Source: Rostrohypoxylon terebratum
Taxonomy: Eukaryota > Ascomycota > Sordariomycetes > Xylariales > Hypoxylaceae
Direction: 5' to 3'
Length of the DNA stretch: 64,000 nucleotides
Assembly (NCBI GenBank): GCA_022497145.1
Contig: MU385869.1
Span: 248,001 to 312,000 of the forward strand
Shown here: piece by piece, positions 47,981-60,400 of the stretch
Layout of the letters: each line of letters starts with the position of its first letter
Position numbering within the stretch: the stretch's first letter is position 1
Translations under genes and position numbers: made by a program
Notes under the pieces: generated by a model
Told to the model about the DNA's origin: nothing
Seen by the model: only the letters and a program-made list of their open reading frames with translations
The model's database searches: none

Positions 47981-49412
47981 AAAACATGTGGTCATTTCCG
48001 AGTCATATTCCCCGGCTCTGTATTCAAGGGGAAATTGCATCGGGGGCAAGGCGTTGGTGGCGTTGGTGGCGTTGGAATTTCATGTCCCTAAAAATACACA
48101 TTTGAATGGTATGCATATCTGGTACGATAAGGGTTTTATACCGTGAATAATTACCCAGGAATAGCCCCTCTAACATTGGTCGTGTTGGCCGAGTATTGTA
48201 GATATCAGCGATATTTTTCGTTTTGAACTCTACTCCAAACGCGTGAGACGAGCAGAAAGACCAGAGAGAAAGTGCCCCATGTAGTAATAGTACTGTCCTG
48301 ATTGACCAATCAAGAACCGGGAGATGTACAGTGTATCACGGTACTATTAATACATGGGGCACTTTTTCTCTGGTCTTTCTGGACGAGTAAATACCAGCGT
48401 CCCTAAGATGACAGAATAGAGAGGCATTGTTACCTCGAATGAAATTACCTACCTTGGCAGCTGTTGTTACATGCGCTAGTTAGCGGGAATGATGTTTCCT
48501 GAATGGGCTTTCAAACTTGTGATGGTACTACAGAGTAACAGGAACTAGGTAGTTTAGAGGTTTTTGGTCGTGAGCAATACGAGAGATTAAAATTGCCTAC
48601 CTATGTAGGACCTAGGTCTGACCTAGGTATACATATTACATAGCTCTGACATTCGGATCTAAGCTGCCGAGCTTTCTAGCGTGTCGAAGAGATACGCGAA
48701 CATCTGCCGCTTACGGTATGTAGTCATCTTCAATTGGTATTCGCCGGGGCATCCTATGTCGGATGTGAGCTGTCTATGATACGTTGGCATTTTGTTACCA
48801 GAACACACGATGGGCCATGTCCAACGTCGGACAATCTCACTCACTCACCACATAATAATATCCATAATACCAAGCTAGTAGTAGAAGAAGATCTAGAAGG
48901 AGGATCGGTCATGTGTTCATTCGCCAACAACTTCAGACGTGTAACATTGTAATATCTAACACCAGAAATTCACCTCAGACGGCGCAAATCACGAAGTTTG
49001 TGGCACATTGTTTCACGGCACATAGAAACTGTAGGACTTACTCTCAAACCATAGGGCAAGGCGACAAGCCTGAACGCCACCTATTTTTAGATTGGAGGAC
49101 TTCCAGACTTAGAAGGGTCATTATATGGCATTTGGCTACATACCTACCTAGTTCGGGCTTATATGTACGATGCCCAGCCCTAAAAGGATCCATCCTCCAA
49201 TTCCTCACGATGGGGGGGCGGAATGGTAAGCAACGCAGCTGCGCCTCGTACCATTGATGAGAATTCGCATATGAAGACCCCAAGATCCCCCCCCCAAAAA
49301 ACCATCCGACGGTTTGACAAATTAATTTTCGACATTCCGGCCCATTTAAAGAAAATTCGGGGAAAAAAAAAAGATACGTAAAAGAGAAGGGATATATATT
49401 ATAGGCGTCAAG
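47981..49412. other. Intergenic region with a MITE-like element
   Basis: About 1.4 kb downstream of HRD1. It contains a GGCGTTGGTGGCGTTGGTG direct repeat in the presumed 3' UTR (48048-48072), the MITE at 48253-48381 and a CCTAGG-rich patch at about 48596-48630. No gene seen. Confidence 0.55.
48247..48387. mobile_element. MITE-like element with 41-bp inverted repeats and 6-bp target duplication
   Basis: Bases 48253-48293 and 48341-48381 are imperfect reverse complements (starting CAGAAAGACCAGAGAGAAAG; few mismatches), around a 47-bp core. The same hexamer GACGAG flanks both ends (48247-48252 and 48382-48387), as expected for a target-site duplication. At 129 bp and without an open frame, it must move, if at all, with a transposase made elsewhere. 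Confidence 0.8.
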
Positions 49413-49718
49413 ATGCAGGTTTTCATCGTCGTCGCCATATTCCTCGGTCTCGTCTATGGTGCCGTGGTCGACATAGTCGGAGTAAGTCCTATTAATTACA
49501 CCGTGGCTAGAAACGGTGTTTTAATTTCGCACAATTTTTCGTCCCTTCTTCCCATCTCTCGAGTTTTTTTGGGGGGGGTTTTTTATACTGACCAAAAATC
49601 ACAGGCCTGCAATGTGGCCACCAATGTGTGCTATGCGAACGTAGACAACTCGGAGCAGGCCTCCTGTTCGTCTAAAGCTCCTGTAAGTGAAATTCTACCT
49701 AAATTCAACTCATGCTGA
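49413..49718 (+). CDS. Small secreted cysteine-containing protein, candidate
   Basis: A short gene candidate. Exon 1 (49413..49481) encodes MQVFIVVAIFLGLVYGAVVD, a good signal peptide. A 123-nt intron with GTAAGT and CACAG (49482-49604) joins to a Cys-containing part (ACNVATNVCYANVDNSEQASCSSKAP). The intron length is a multiple of three with no stop, so an unspliced 101-aa product is also possible. The spliced form would be 60 aa, with cysteines spaced as in small secreted fungal proteins. A second GTAAGT at 49684 could mark another intron and a different C-terminus. Family unknown. A long homopolymer stretch (T7 then G8) lies in the first intron. Confidence 0.45.
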   Translation: MQVFIVVAIFLGLVYGAVVDIVGVSPINYTVARNGVLISHNFSSLLPISRVFLGGVFYTDQKSQACNVATNVCYANVDNSEQASCSSKAPVSEILPKFNSC

Positions 49719-51343
49719 ATTACGATGCCGCTTCTCCCGCGGATATCACGGCAATGTGTGAGAAAGACAGAGCTATCGCTGACGCGTCGGATTAGTGCAC
49801 TGATAACGCGAAGGCTTGCACGATACAAATCGTCGCCCCGATAGGGTTTCCGGAGAGAGGAAAGGCGACTTGTTCATAGCGGGATGCTATCTAACCTACC
49901 TAGGTCCTAGGTATCTATGGGCTTTTTTTGCTTAAGAATTAAAAAAAAGACGTTCGTTAAATTATGCGCGTGTTCGGGACTTTCCGTGATAGTCTAGTCT
50001 GCCTAGTATAAGTCCGTGATATGACCTCGCGACGCAGCGCAATATGTCCGTCATCGCTCTAGGCTCGGATGAGGACATGGTAGTGTGTGTCACCTGTCTG
50101 AAGCCACATCTTGCTGTCGAGTTGGACTTGCTTATTTGCCACCCACTATGCCTTGGGCCGTCCCGTCACTGGCTTTCATTAAACGACTAGTTGAGGGGTG
50201 GTTGGACAATGTGTCACCACCATGCCCGCATGCCGACAGCCAGGAACCTGGTGTACAGAGGCTTCGACTGGTGGTTTTGAAAGGTAAAGCACCCTTGCAC
50301 AGAATTCCGAGGTAAATCAGAAGTGTCTTTCGCCAGCTTGAACCCAATTGACTTCACATACCAAGATACAATAGAACACCAGTTGAATCTTTTACTCTAA
50401 TTGTAACTACTACTTATATCTTACACCCACCATAAACTCTGACAATTAGTTAGTGTTTATAAGGTGGCTCTCTTTCAAAGTCCACTGAGCAAACTGTTCT
50501 CTATACTTCACCGACAGTCTCAAGAAACCCTCAGATATCTCGAAGCTTAGCAACAAGACTGTTTTATGCGGAGCTAAACCGATCTGTATGAAATAGACTC
50601 GAGGTACACAGAGTTCCAATGGGTTTCCTTCTCAATGGTTACCATATCCACCGGCCTAATGACATCCTTCCTGATATCAGGGTGAAGAGGACGGACAATT
50701 CAGTCCGACCAGAGGTACCTAGGCAGGTATATTAACAAACATCATGCATCCCGTAGCAACCTATCGATTTCTTCGATTATTTCCCTTCGACCGTAAGGAA
50801 TATGATGCTGGCGTGAAATACTTGCATCTCTTCGAGATGTCGTACTGATTGATCAGGCTGAGTGAAGCCTCATTGGAGGTGGCGAGATTTTGGGAGGGTC
50901 ATCACTCTCGCGGAGCGGTAGTTGAGGGCATTGATAGTCGCGTAGCGACTCTAACGGAAGAGAGTGCCACCAATTCTTCTCGGCCTGGTCGCCCAACGCT
51001 AACAAAATATCTTCAAATCGAAGCCCGGGCATCCATTCAGTAGAAGTCCCTTGAGTTTTCGAGGAACCGATGCTTTCCCTGGTATCAACCAGACTAAACC
51101 ACAGTGTGCAACTTGCTTCTTGAGGGGGACTTGACGTTGTTGTCAAACCATGTTTCGTATCTCCGAGGATGCGTGGCGCTTCCATGACGTCTTCTTGGTT
51201 TTCAAACCTCTGGCAGGCTTCCGTGGGGGCTGTTGGGTTTAGGTCAATAGGGTTTGTTATAGAGGTTTAATAATTTACTTCAACTTCTTAGTTATCTATG
51301 ATGATCTTAGATAAAACGTTTCTTATTCCTATACAATTACCAA
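49719..51343. other. Intergenic region
   Basis: About 1.6 kb with no gene recognised. It holds a CCTAGG-rich patch (49889-49915). A reverse open frame at 50853-51185 lies next to the decayed retrotransposon and may be part of it or of another repeat; I cannot place it. Confidence 0.45.
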
Positions 51344-54014
51344 TCAGAACGGTCTGGATTGGTAATTATCCTGGGTTAAGTAAGGCACGAATCCCTCCTG
51401 TTGGGTCTGGGTCCTCTCAAGGCGTCTTCTCTCTTGAACAGACAGAACAGTTTCGCGACAATGTTGAATTCGGGCAACATGACTCAACACCAAGTCTGGC
51501 AGCTCTTCATCGGTGGGTAGAGCAAAGTCCGGAGATTTCATTGCCGACAAGAGAGACTGCACATGAGTAGGAGGGTACTCCTGTTCGAAAGCTCCGATGG
51601 GCAGATGCCCGTACAGAATTTCGAAAGGCGAGATCGCTCAAGCTGAACATGCTGATGGGGGCTCCGGTTCGGCCAATTAAGACGATCCTGCCTTCCGAAG
51701 AGATATGAGAAAATAAATGGGAGAATAACACACATGCACTCCCGATCAATCCAACTTTTTCTGGTGTCTCCTGTTTAATAAAAAAGAACACTCAATATTA
51801 ATAGCGTATCCCGTCTGCCATCTAACATCTCGGAGTTACAATCGTCGTCTAGCTCTTCACTCAATTAGTTTTAAGTTCCTTCAGCTTCACTCATTAATCC
51901 TTCAACAACCTTACATCCCTCAATAAAGGAATTAAATAAATATGAACCGCAATAAGGAGACCGCAAACAACGTACAGAGAAAGAAGACTGCAGCTCTTAA
52001 AAATGAATGATGCCTTTTCCTTGTGGGGTTGAAGCATGTTGATTTTTTTTAAAAGTTACTGGTGCTGTCTACAATAACTCTCGACCGCACCCCCCGTGGG
52101 GGGGGTGCTGCGCATTGATTAGCGAAACGGGCAAGACTAGCGAAACTAGCCGAAGATTACCCTAAACCCTTTTAAATATGGCTTAAAATCATATATATTC
52201 TTGAAAACGATAGCTATATTCAATTAAAAGAATATGTACTTGAACCAGTATACTTCGATTTTATATGTAAAACCTACTTATTTTGAAGTATTTCGCTAGT
52301 CTTGCCCGTTTCGCTAATCAATGCGCAGCACCCCCCCTACGGGGGGTGCGGTCGAGAGTTATTGTAGACAGCACCAGTAAGCAAAGCTACACGTTTAGTG
52401 AGTTTGTGTTTTGGTCGGGTAGGGCCCCACAGGGCTGAATATTAGGAGTCTTGATGATTGAATGATTGAGAATGGTTCACCGTCTTTTGCTTGTCTTGAA
52501 GCAATTCCCACACTTGCTCTGGGGTTACGTCCGACGACTGCATCACGACATCCATATCCTCTGATATAGTGAATTCTGCAGCTATATGGCCACAATCATC
52601 GTCGTCAGGTGTCTCGTCGTAGTCGTCTGCTTGCAGAGCCACAGCACGTATGATATCTGCTGTTTCCCAAGGAGCGGTTTGGAAAACTTCATTGGTTACT
52701 TCACCAATGAGTCCAACCTTAGTTCTCTCGGGAATAATCATCTCGTGATCCGTATCATTGACAAAGGCTACGCCTTTAGCAGAACCAGCGTTATGGACTG
52801 AGTTGAGTACACCTGGACATGTCGACGTAAAGAGAAAATCTCTTCCTTTTGGGAGGTTATAGTAATGGACTGGGACTGGCATAGACGTATGGGCTGGTAT
52901 GACAACTCGTGTTATGGTGATTACACGACGACGAATTCCTCTTCGTTTCTTGGTTCGAATGGGTAAACGAACTTCAGGACATGACGCAAGTATCATTGAT
53001 TAAAAAGTCAATCCCGGCATGAACAACTTGGAGTCATCGGAGTTTATTGGCGATGCCCTAACACCCACCCATACTGATGGTCCCGCCACTCTTTCCAACG
53101 AGCTAGTTCTCTCTACCTTAACGCACCACAGTATGATCAGGCTCTTCCTCGATCCGGGAAGTGACTAGCACCACCTTGTGTGTCTGCTAGCTGCTAGGTA
53201 TGGTGAGTCCCTGCATAGATCCGTCGATGTATTGCGAAAGATAGACTTCGCCTGTCTTCTCCTTGAAACTCGATTGATCGCCCTACAGCAGGTCTTATAG
53301 ATAGTGAACTTGTTAGTGCTTTTGCACCTCAGGCACGTTTGATTCCAGGTCGCCTAACACGTTCTAGAGAAATATGGATGCGTGGACATGTTGCGACATA
53401 GCCGCCACTTGAGTACCATCCAGTTTCCTTTTCATCTCGTCGATGTCATGTTCCAGCCCGAGGAGATGGAATTACCGCCTCCACTTCATCAGCTGGTCCT
53501 CTCGTTGGTCCGGATTCGGACTAATTATATCGTTATGGCTGTTCTTGTTGTTGGAGTTGCTGATTCTTTGTGGGTGACATCGATGGTGATGATGATGCGA
53601 CCTCTTCCAACCTTCTATGTCTAATCTGCAACTGCCGCTTTGCTTCTTCTGCAAAGAGGGCCTGTGCTGGTCGGTCACTTGTGAAGTGAGCTTGTGAGAA
53701 TATATCGGGCATCCCTAAGGGACTGAGGGAGAATAGTGTTGAGGTTGAAAATGAGGGTTAATTAGACAAACCACTTGAGGTGCTACCAAAATGGTGGTGT
53801 TGAATCTGTCGGAATGATGTAGGTAGTAAGGTGTCTGGGTATATGAGTGGTTCTCTGAGTAGTCCTGGATTTGTGCTGACCACTTCTCTAGTTCTGCAAG
53901 GTAAGAGGCGGCCATGATGGCGAGGTCGAAATGTGTGGCGAGGTCGAAATGTGTGGCGAGGTCGTCCTGACGTTTTGAAATATCGCCATTGATGATTTCG
54001 TCAGCTGCTACCAT
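51344..54014 (-). mobile_element. Decayed Ty3/gypsy-type LTR retrotransposon
   Basis: Minus-strand remnants follow the order of a gypsy polyprotein. From 54014 to about 53480 are Gln/Glu-rich capsid-like fragments (RPAQALFAEEAKRQLQIRHR in one frame). Around 53180-53020 is a protease-like stretch (LPGSRKSLI, resembling DPGS..SLI). From 52996 to 52442 is a 184-aa linker-type open frame (VIPAHTSMPVPVHYYNL, GVAFVNDTDHEMIIPERTKVG). Near 51650-51344 is an integrase C-terminal piece (AISPFEILYGHLPIGAFEQE). Reverse transcriptase and RNase H are missing, since only about 0.7 kb separates the linker and integrase pieces, nearly half of it the inverted-repeat element. Frames are broken throughout and no LTR was recognised. 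An 18-bp unit is repeated near 53929-53970. Confidence 0.75.
52056..52380. mobile_element. MITE-like element with ~90-bp inverted repeats, nested in retrotransposon remnant
   Basis: Bases 52056-52145 and 52291-52380 are near-perfect reverse complements (about 90 bp, about one mismatch), around a 145-bp AT-rich core. Ends read TTACTGGTGCTG and CAGCACCAGTAA, so a TA or TTA/TAA target duplication (mariner- or Harbinger-like) is possible. Each arm contains its own GC-rich hairpin (GCACCCCCC / GGGGGGTGC). There is no coding capacity. It lies between the linker and integrase fragments of the gypsy remnant. Confidence 0.85.
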
Positions 54015-56680
54015 GCTATAGGTCTCATAGTGCGCGGCGTTGGACCCTTCCGCCTAATGGTCGCCTAATTCCGACAAGTCTTCGTCGGCGTGATGTTGCG
54101 AATGGCTTGTCCTTCGAACGCAGAACTTTGCGTGGCATCCTTAGTTTGATCATTCTGGCATCTTGTATGTTGGGAGACTCGGACCATTTTAGTCAAGTGC
54201 ATACGAATTGATCGATTTGATCAATCTTTGGTATGCCTAGTATGGGAGCCATGGGACGGAGACCCATATGCTCTGGCTGACGAGCTCATTCGAAGGTGAA
54301 AGTCTTGTTCAACTTGTTGACATAGATGAGAATCCAATATATAACATGCCTTAGCTACCCGTACTAGGTACCTAAGTCGAGAAATCTTCTCATTCTAGCT
54401 CATGTACTCTAAACCCACTCTAAACCAGGTAGGTACTGGCTGATGTGGTCATATTCAATAAATAGTATTCCGGCAGGATGTCAAAGCAAGATGCTCAAAC
54501 TATCTCACAATGTGGGGGAGTTATAGAACGGGTATTTCTATTAGGCTAGAGAAGCCTCGACCAACCAGGGATTTCTTTCTCAGGATAGCTGAGTCAATAT
54601 ATCATCACATAGTAGTACCTTCCACCTAGTTCTATTCATATATAGCTCTCTAATCGCGAGCACGTTAATTGAGCTTAGTCGTACACGAAGTGTAATTCAA
54701 TTTACCTTGAACTTTATTCTCGACTTACAACATTGAGGGAGAAAGAACAATGTCTTCTTTAAAGGGGTCAATGAAGCAAAAATAGACTAAATAGGGGGTA
54801 CATGAGAGCCACTAAACGTGAGAGTGAGTTAACGTCCTTAGGTAATATCAAAGTACTTTGATTTTCGTAAATATGCTAACAGGTATCAAGGAATATGTGT
54901 AGTGCCATGCTGTGATTCCACCTAAATTCCCACGATCTTGAAACTTATCTTAGAAAGTAACGTAACAATAGGATGTTTATACGAGTTGAAAGAGGCGCCA
55001 CTGCGTCAGCATATATGGGAATATCATCCTTCCAACACCGACGCAAGGGAGAAAGGGCGGGAAGAAAGCGCTTCGAAAAGTCGTATCTCACGCCTCGAAT
55101 CTCGACCAACAAACTCCAATAATCGAATCCTCCCGCGATATCGTGAGCCTCGGTTTATTACCAAGACACCATAGCGCCGACCAGATTAGGACAAGCACCC
55201 ACCTATCCAAGATGAAGTCAGATCTTAGCCACCACCGCTCAACGCTAACATCGACGCAAAAGAACCTCCCCTATTATCAGTAACCGCTCGAGCGATGACT
55301 TGGAGCCGATCACCCCAATCGAGCAGAGTTATCCCAGCATCCCACGCCCATCTTATATAAGTTCGACCCAACTTAGCGCTCACCCCATCCATCCATCCAG
55401 CCTCTCTCCCTCCGCCTCTCACGTAACCCGACCCAGCAGCCCGGGTCGTCCGAACTCAAACACACGCAACCCACGTGCAGAGAGGCCCTTGCCCGCGGCC
55501 CCCCCAATGCAGGATGAGCGGTCAGGCCAAGTCACCGTCCTATGTACTAGTGTATACCCGTCCTCGCCTCCCACCCTCGCACCATTGGCTTACCGCTGCT
55601 CCCTAACGTCCGCTTTGGGAACGAGAGGCTTGCCGCGATGGGGCGTGCTGATGTCGGGATACCTCGATGGGAAAGCCCTCGCCTGCATGACGCGGAACCC
55701 GGTATCGTGTGATGTTGGAATCTGACCTCCCTTGCCATGTACGTATGTACATTGTAGGTATGTATGTGTGTCAGTATGTATGTAGGTATGTACATAGTAC
55801 ATCCACCTTGCGTGCGTCGGGGAATAAGTCAGCGTGGGCGTAGGGCCGCGCTGGAGAAAGCACAGCCTCTGTTGCTCGCTAAGCTAGCCTGGCCTGTAGA
55901 CGAATTCAGGACACGCCACACCTCTTTTAGGGGGGGCATCTTACCTCACGGGCGAGGCTCGAGCCGAGAAGAGAATAGGCGCGACCGCCCGGCTCGGGCA
56001 GTTTGTGGGTTTGATTGGATGGTTCGTACGGTTGCTTAGATGCCGGATTTAGTATCTAGTAGTCATGAATAAATGAATGAATAAACGTGATATCGGGATA
56101 GATGAGGCGCGGGGTGGAGGACGAATACTGGTGCGCTCTGCGCCTTGCTTGGAACATTCACATGCGTCAGCGAGGACGTGATACTGATGGGATAACTTGC
56201 GAGTAGGTTGGAATCGTCGAATTCTGATGGAGGTGGGATGCTACGCGATCGGCGCTGATTTACGTTGCAGCATGCGTAAGCAAGATGAGGGGATCCCTGA
56301 TTTTCGTGCTCACGATTACCATGCAGCTAAAAAATGACTGGACCTATTATGAATCATTTCACGCGATAAAGGAAGGCAAATATTGATGAATAGTACGTAT
56401 GTAAATTAAGTAAACTTTGTTTGTTATCTGCTTGAACCTCCTTATGAACTTCCATCCCGAAGCCATCCTGAAGCTATCCCCAAGGCCTAAATTGCCCGAG
56501 ATACCAATGCTGGATATGCCCAAACACCATAGATATGCAGCCATAGCCATAACTGTAATGGAAATGAAGCAAATGCAAGAGACCTCAACGCCGCTTGTAT
56601 GCAATGATGTATGCTCGTATGCTGATTTATCCCCCCCTTTCGGAGACGATGTAAATTAGAAGGAAACATGCTAGGTAGTA
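54015..56680. other. Intergenic region
   Basis: About 2.7 kb with no gene I can support. A Pro/Ser-rich open frame at 55300-55725 starts with TTG and lacks family marks; its upstream region has a TATATAAG motif at about 55354. A GTAT/GTAC-rich microsatellite lies at 55738-55800. Confidence 0.5.
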
Positions 56681-57472
56681 TTAATCCTTAACCGGTAACA
56701 CGAACCGAACCTTCTTCCTTGGCTTTGCAGCCGGTATGTCTATTGGTAATGTCTTTCTCTCGTGGCCGTCGATAATATCCTCGATGCTCAGTCCCATTTC
56801 GCTCATCGTTTCCTTTTCCGGCTCCTCCTCGATGGAGTATACATCGGGGCTTGGCTCACGCCACGAATGGCGTCGTTGAAGCGATTGACATGTCGATCTT
56901 CCTCGGAGAGATCGACGTGGGGGTGCGAAACGTCTCGATGGACGCCCGCTCGGTGATCCGACGTGGAATGAGACGGGTGATAGTAATGCCTCCGTAGTTT
57001 GAGATGTTATGGTGGAAGGTGATCTCGTCTGATCGAAGAATTTCTCAAACCCAAATGGTAGAGATGTGTGACCGTGTGGATGAAATCGGATGTAATCTTC
57101 GTCATCATCGTCACTTTCATCGTCATCTAAGACAGCGCAGTCTGCCATTTTGTCCTTGGGTTTGTATTTTCTAAGACCATCAAGAGTGGACGGGGAAACA
57201 GTTCGGATGATTTCCTTGGGCCGACTGGAGTCTTCAATCCCGGCGTCAAACTCGAAATCAAATTCGAGTCCGTCGTCTTTGGGGGTTGGCGGAGTGAGAA
57301 AATACATCATGGGATTCTCATAAGAATAATGGGCGTCAAGATCATCTTCATCTGTTGAGTTGGTATCATAGTTGCTATCATCCTCCAAAGACGGGGGAAG
57401 ACGACTCGGGCTCGGCGGCCAAGTCGGCTCCGGTTGTCCCCGGATGGGAATGTCTGTCGGCAACAAAGGCAT
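56681..57472 (-). CDS. Acidic hypothetical protein
   Basis: Single open frame of 263 aa with a good ATG and no introns needed. Composition is strongly biased: Pro-rich start (PTWPPSPSRLPPSLEDDSN), acidic stretches (STDEDDLDAHYS; DDDESDDDDEDYIRFHPHG, about residues 117-135), a Ser/Arg-rich basic block (SGRPSRRFAPPRRSLRGR) and a basic C-terminus (AKPRKKVRFVLPVKD) that could be a nuclear signal or docking motif. No domain is recognised, and it is probably disordered. The compositional structure and length argue for a real gene rather than a shadow. Confidence 0.65.
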   Translation of the reverse strand: MPLLPTDIPIRGQPEPTWPPSPSRLPPSLEDDSNYDTNSTDEDDLDAHYSYENPMMYFLTPPTPKDDGLEFDFEFDAGIEDSSRPKEIIRTVSPSTLDGLRKYKPKDKMADCAVLDDDESDDDDEDYIRFHPHGHTSLPFGFEKFFDQTRSPSTITSQTTEALLSPVSFHVGSPSGRPSRRFAPPRRSLRGRSTCQSLQRRHSWREPSPDVYSIEEEPEKETMSEMGLSIEDIIDGHERKTLPIDIPAAKPRKKVRFVLPVKD

Positions 57473-60400
57473 GGTGGTTGAAACTAGAGGTCGTGTGGTT
57501 GAAGAATAAAAAGGATTTGGAGATAAAGATCGGATCTTACGGCGCGATCATTCTCAGGAATTCGTGTTGACAACTAAAAGGAAACTGAAAAGAAAGCCTT
57601 ATGTTGTTATCAACGAACGTTGCCGGGCTGGAGCCGGCTCAGATACTAAATACCCTAAAGGTGGAAATAGTGAATCCGGCCTACCACCTCAGAAGAGAAA
57701 AGTGACGAATCGTGAAACACAAAAAGAACACGAGAGGAGAGGGAAACGTGAGCGGCGAAATCGTAATATATATACTGACGCTAGGCAGAAGGTGTGCAGT
57801 GCTATGTTAGTCACCGGTCGGATTAGAAGGTTGCCTTGTGGGCCGGTTAGGCAAGCGAAGATGGTGGTCATGCCTTGGAAGGACCCAGCTGCAAAGGTGC
57901 AAAGGTAGCTCCTAGGAACCTTGATAGAGCTCGTGAGCGGAGACGCTCTCTTGCAAATGGCAACAAGCCAGCCAAGGGCTAAGCCGTGGAAGGGCTCAGA
58001 GTACAGTCACCTCCAAGCTGGTTTCCATAAAGAGCATCACGCGTCAGAAGATGGTGTGTAGATTGATTTGTAGGCTGGTTGGGTGAGTGGGGGTCACCAC
58101 CGTTTTTCTGCTTGGATCACCAAAGCTGATAGAGCATAAGGAGCATAAGCCGGGTTTCTAAGACATCGAGGACGCTAGCACCAAACCCATCTCGGCGAGA
58201 TAACCATCTGACAATGCTGTATGCAAATTACCAGCCGAAACATCCACATTAAAGGAGGGCATTTTGCTATCCGTATGTACTATGTGATCCTGGAGGGGTA
58301 TCTGTATTTGTGATTGCAACGTCTTGAGGCTCGTGGGCCTCCGTGTGATTTGAGAATGGCTCAAGCTTGATCGAATTGACTCGCCCTTCGATCGGCCAAT
58401 ACAGGTATGTATCGTACCTTGCATGAAGCTCGACTGCGGCACAGCCAACAAACACGGGCTCTGTTGTGATGCTCGAAAGACGATATCTTGACGAATGTTG
58501 GATCGCGATAAATCAGATTATGTGACGATGCACCCCACGATTCCGGGGCGGCGATCATGACTGCTACATAACTTGCCCACATGGGTGGCTAGGGCCCTAT
58601 CTTTGGCCCGCAGTTATATATTGGTTCTATTGTGGTCGGGCTAAAGCTGAGATTAGCGCTGTAGGGAAAAAGCTCGCCCTCAACTCCGTCCCTCACACTG
58701 TTTAAGGCATATACTATCCTTAGGAATCATTAATCAATAGGCCATGATACGCCATTCCGTGAATACCGAAAGTCCACCCTCTTTTCCATTTTACACTTAC
58801 ATATTATTAATTATAAAAAAAGGGTCAACGGGTCTCCTCTATCAAGGGAGGCGGCTTATTCTTGGTTTAGGCTGGTTTGGGGTAGCACCAGCAACTAAAC
58901 ACGAATTGGTGTTGGTGACTCGGGTGTTTCTGCGAGTGTTGACGGTATCAGATGACGCGAGACTTATCAACTGAAAGGCCCATGTCTTGATTTTGGTAGC
59001 AGTGAGGTCGCAAAACATTCCCATGCCGGCATCGAAAATTCATTTTAATGCAACCCTGGTTAATGCCGGTTGAAGCCACCAAGGGTCATCTCCCATCTTT
59101 CGCATCGTGCGCATTGTGAAGAGCGGCATTATTGGAGATGGATTTCTGTTACCTGATTTCGACATAGTCGATAGTCGATATGCCATGCAATGATACGCTG
59201 AACCCGGATCTTTTGACAGCTCCAACTAGAAATGTAACTAGAAATACGACTAAATCGGATTTGGTGTGGTCAGAACTCGCTTCTCCCAGTGCTAGTAATG
59301 CTAGGTGGGCAAATGGATCTGGGTTTGATAATAGGTACATTATAATACATTTGCCTTTGACATTTGCCCATGTGATCTCATAGATGGAGTAGGAGGAATC
59401 CAATGATGTCACCGTACTCATTATCGAGAGCCAAAGGCGCAAGACGAAATAATAGTAAAAATTGTCGGAATCTAGCAAAGGGGATTCGCAATATCGACGA
59501 AGGAAATAAGGGACTCGATCTAGACAATTCGATCTCCTGATATCCTGAAGATAAATCTATTTAGAAGCAATTTAGGCTAATGCGTCCCTGCAGATCATCC
59601 CTTGAGTATGCATATCATGCAAGGAATAGATTCGACAGCACGACTGGCGACATTGATTGACATTTTCAGATCTCGGTTGTTTAAGTTCAGTGGACGCAGC
59701 GGACGTAGTGGACATGTGGTAGGGCTGAAAGAAGGTTCCAAGGTCGCTAAACCTTCCATTACAAAGTCCTAACAATACAGCTCCGAGCCTCCTCGAATGG
59801 CAGCTAAGCTAGTACTAGCTACCTAGCTAGGGGGCTCCAGGGCTCCTCAGTGCCGACAAATAGGGCTTGTGGCTTCCAGCGTTGTGGCTCAGATACCCGA
59901 CACAAACTCAAATATCCATGGACTAATAGTTATTAGTATTATCACGTGTATTTAGAGTTGCCCGTAATCCAAAGTCAACCTTAATTCTATTTTAGTTATC
60001 ACCATTCTTTAGGCATTGATTTCTGGAGAAGTGCAGTTTCGATGTTTCATACTCCATTCTACCATCCCATCTGTACGATCTATACAATGAAAAACCTGTT
60101 CCTGTTGCCACGTTGTCGACCCGTTCTTGAATTTTAACTTCCGAAAGGCTGAGGAGCTAGGCGATAGGATCCATTATCACCTCATTTCAAGTCTTATTAA
60201 CAAAGCTTAGGCAACACCCTACCAAACGACATATATTCGAACAGGGACTTAGTGATGCATCCTCGGAATCATTCGTGATAGTACGTTACGGTGATCCATG
60301 AAAAAAAGCTACATTTCACAAAAGTGACGCAAGCTATACCCTACAAGCTCGATACCTTCCCTTCGAGGCGACTCGTGTATCGCTGATTTTACCCTGACGT

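Noticed and set aside
52442..52996. 184-aa minus-strand open frame as a host gene
   Set aside because: Its sequence matches the linker region of gypsy polyproteins and its neighbours are other pieces of the same element.
55300..55725. 141-aa Pro/Ser-rich open frame as a gene
   Set aside because: Non-ATG start, no domain, composition like low-complexity non-coding DNA.
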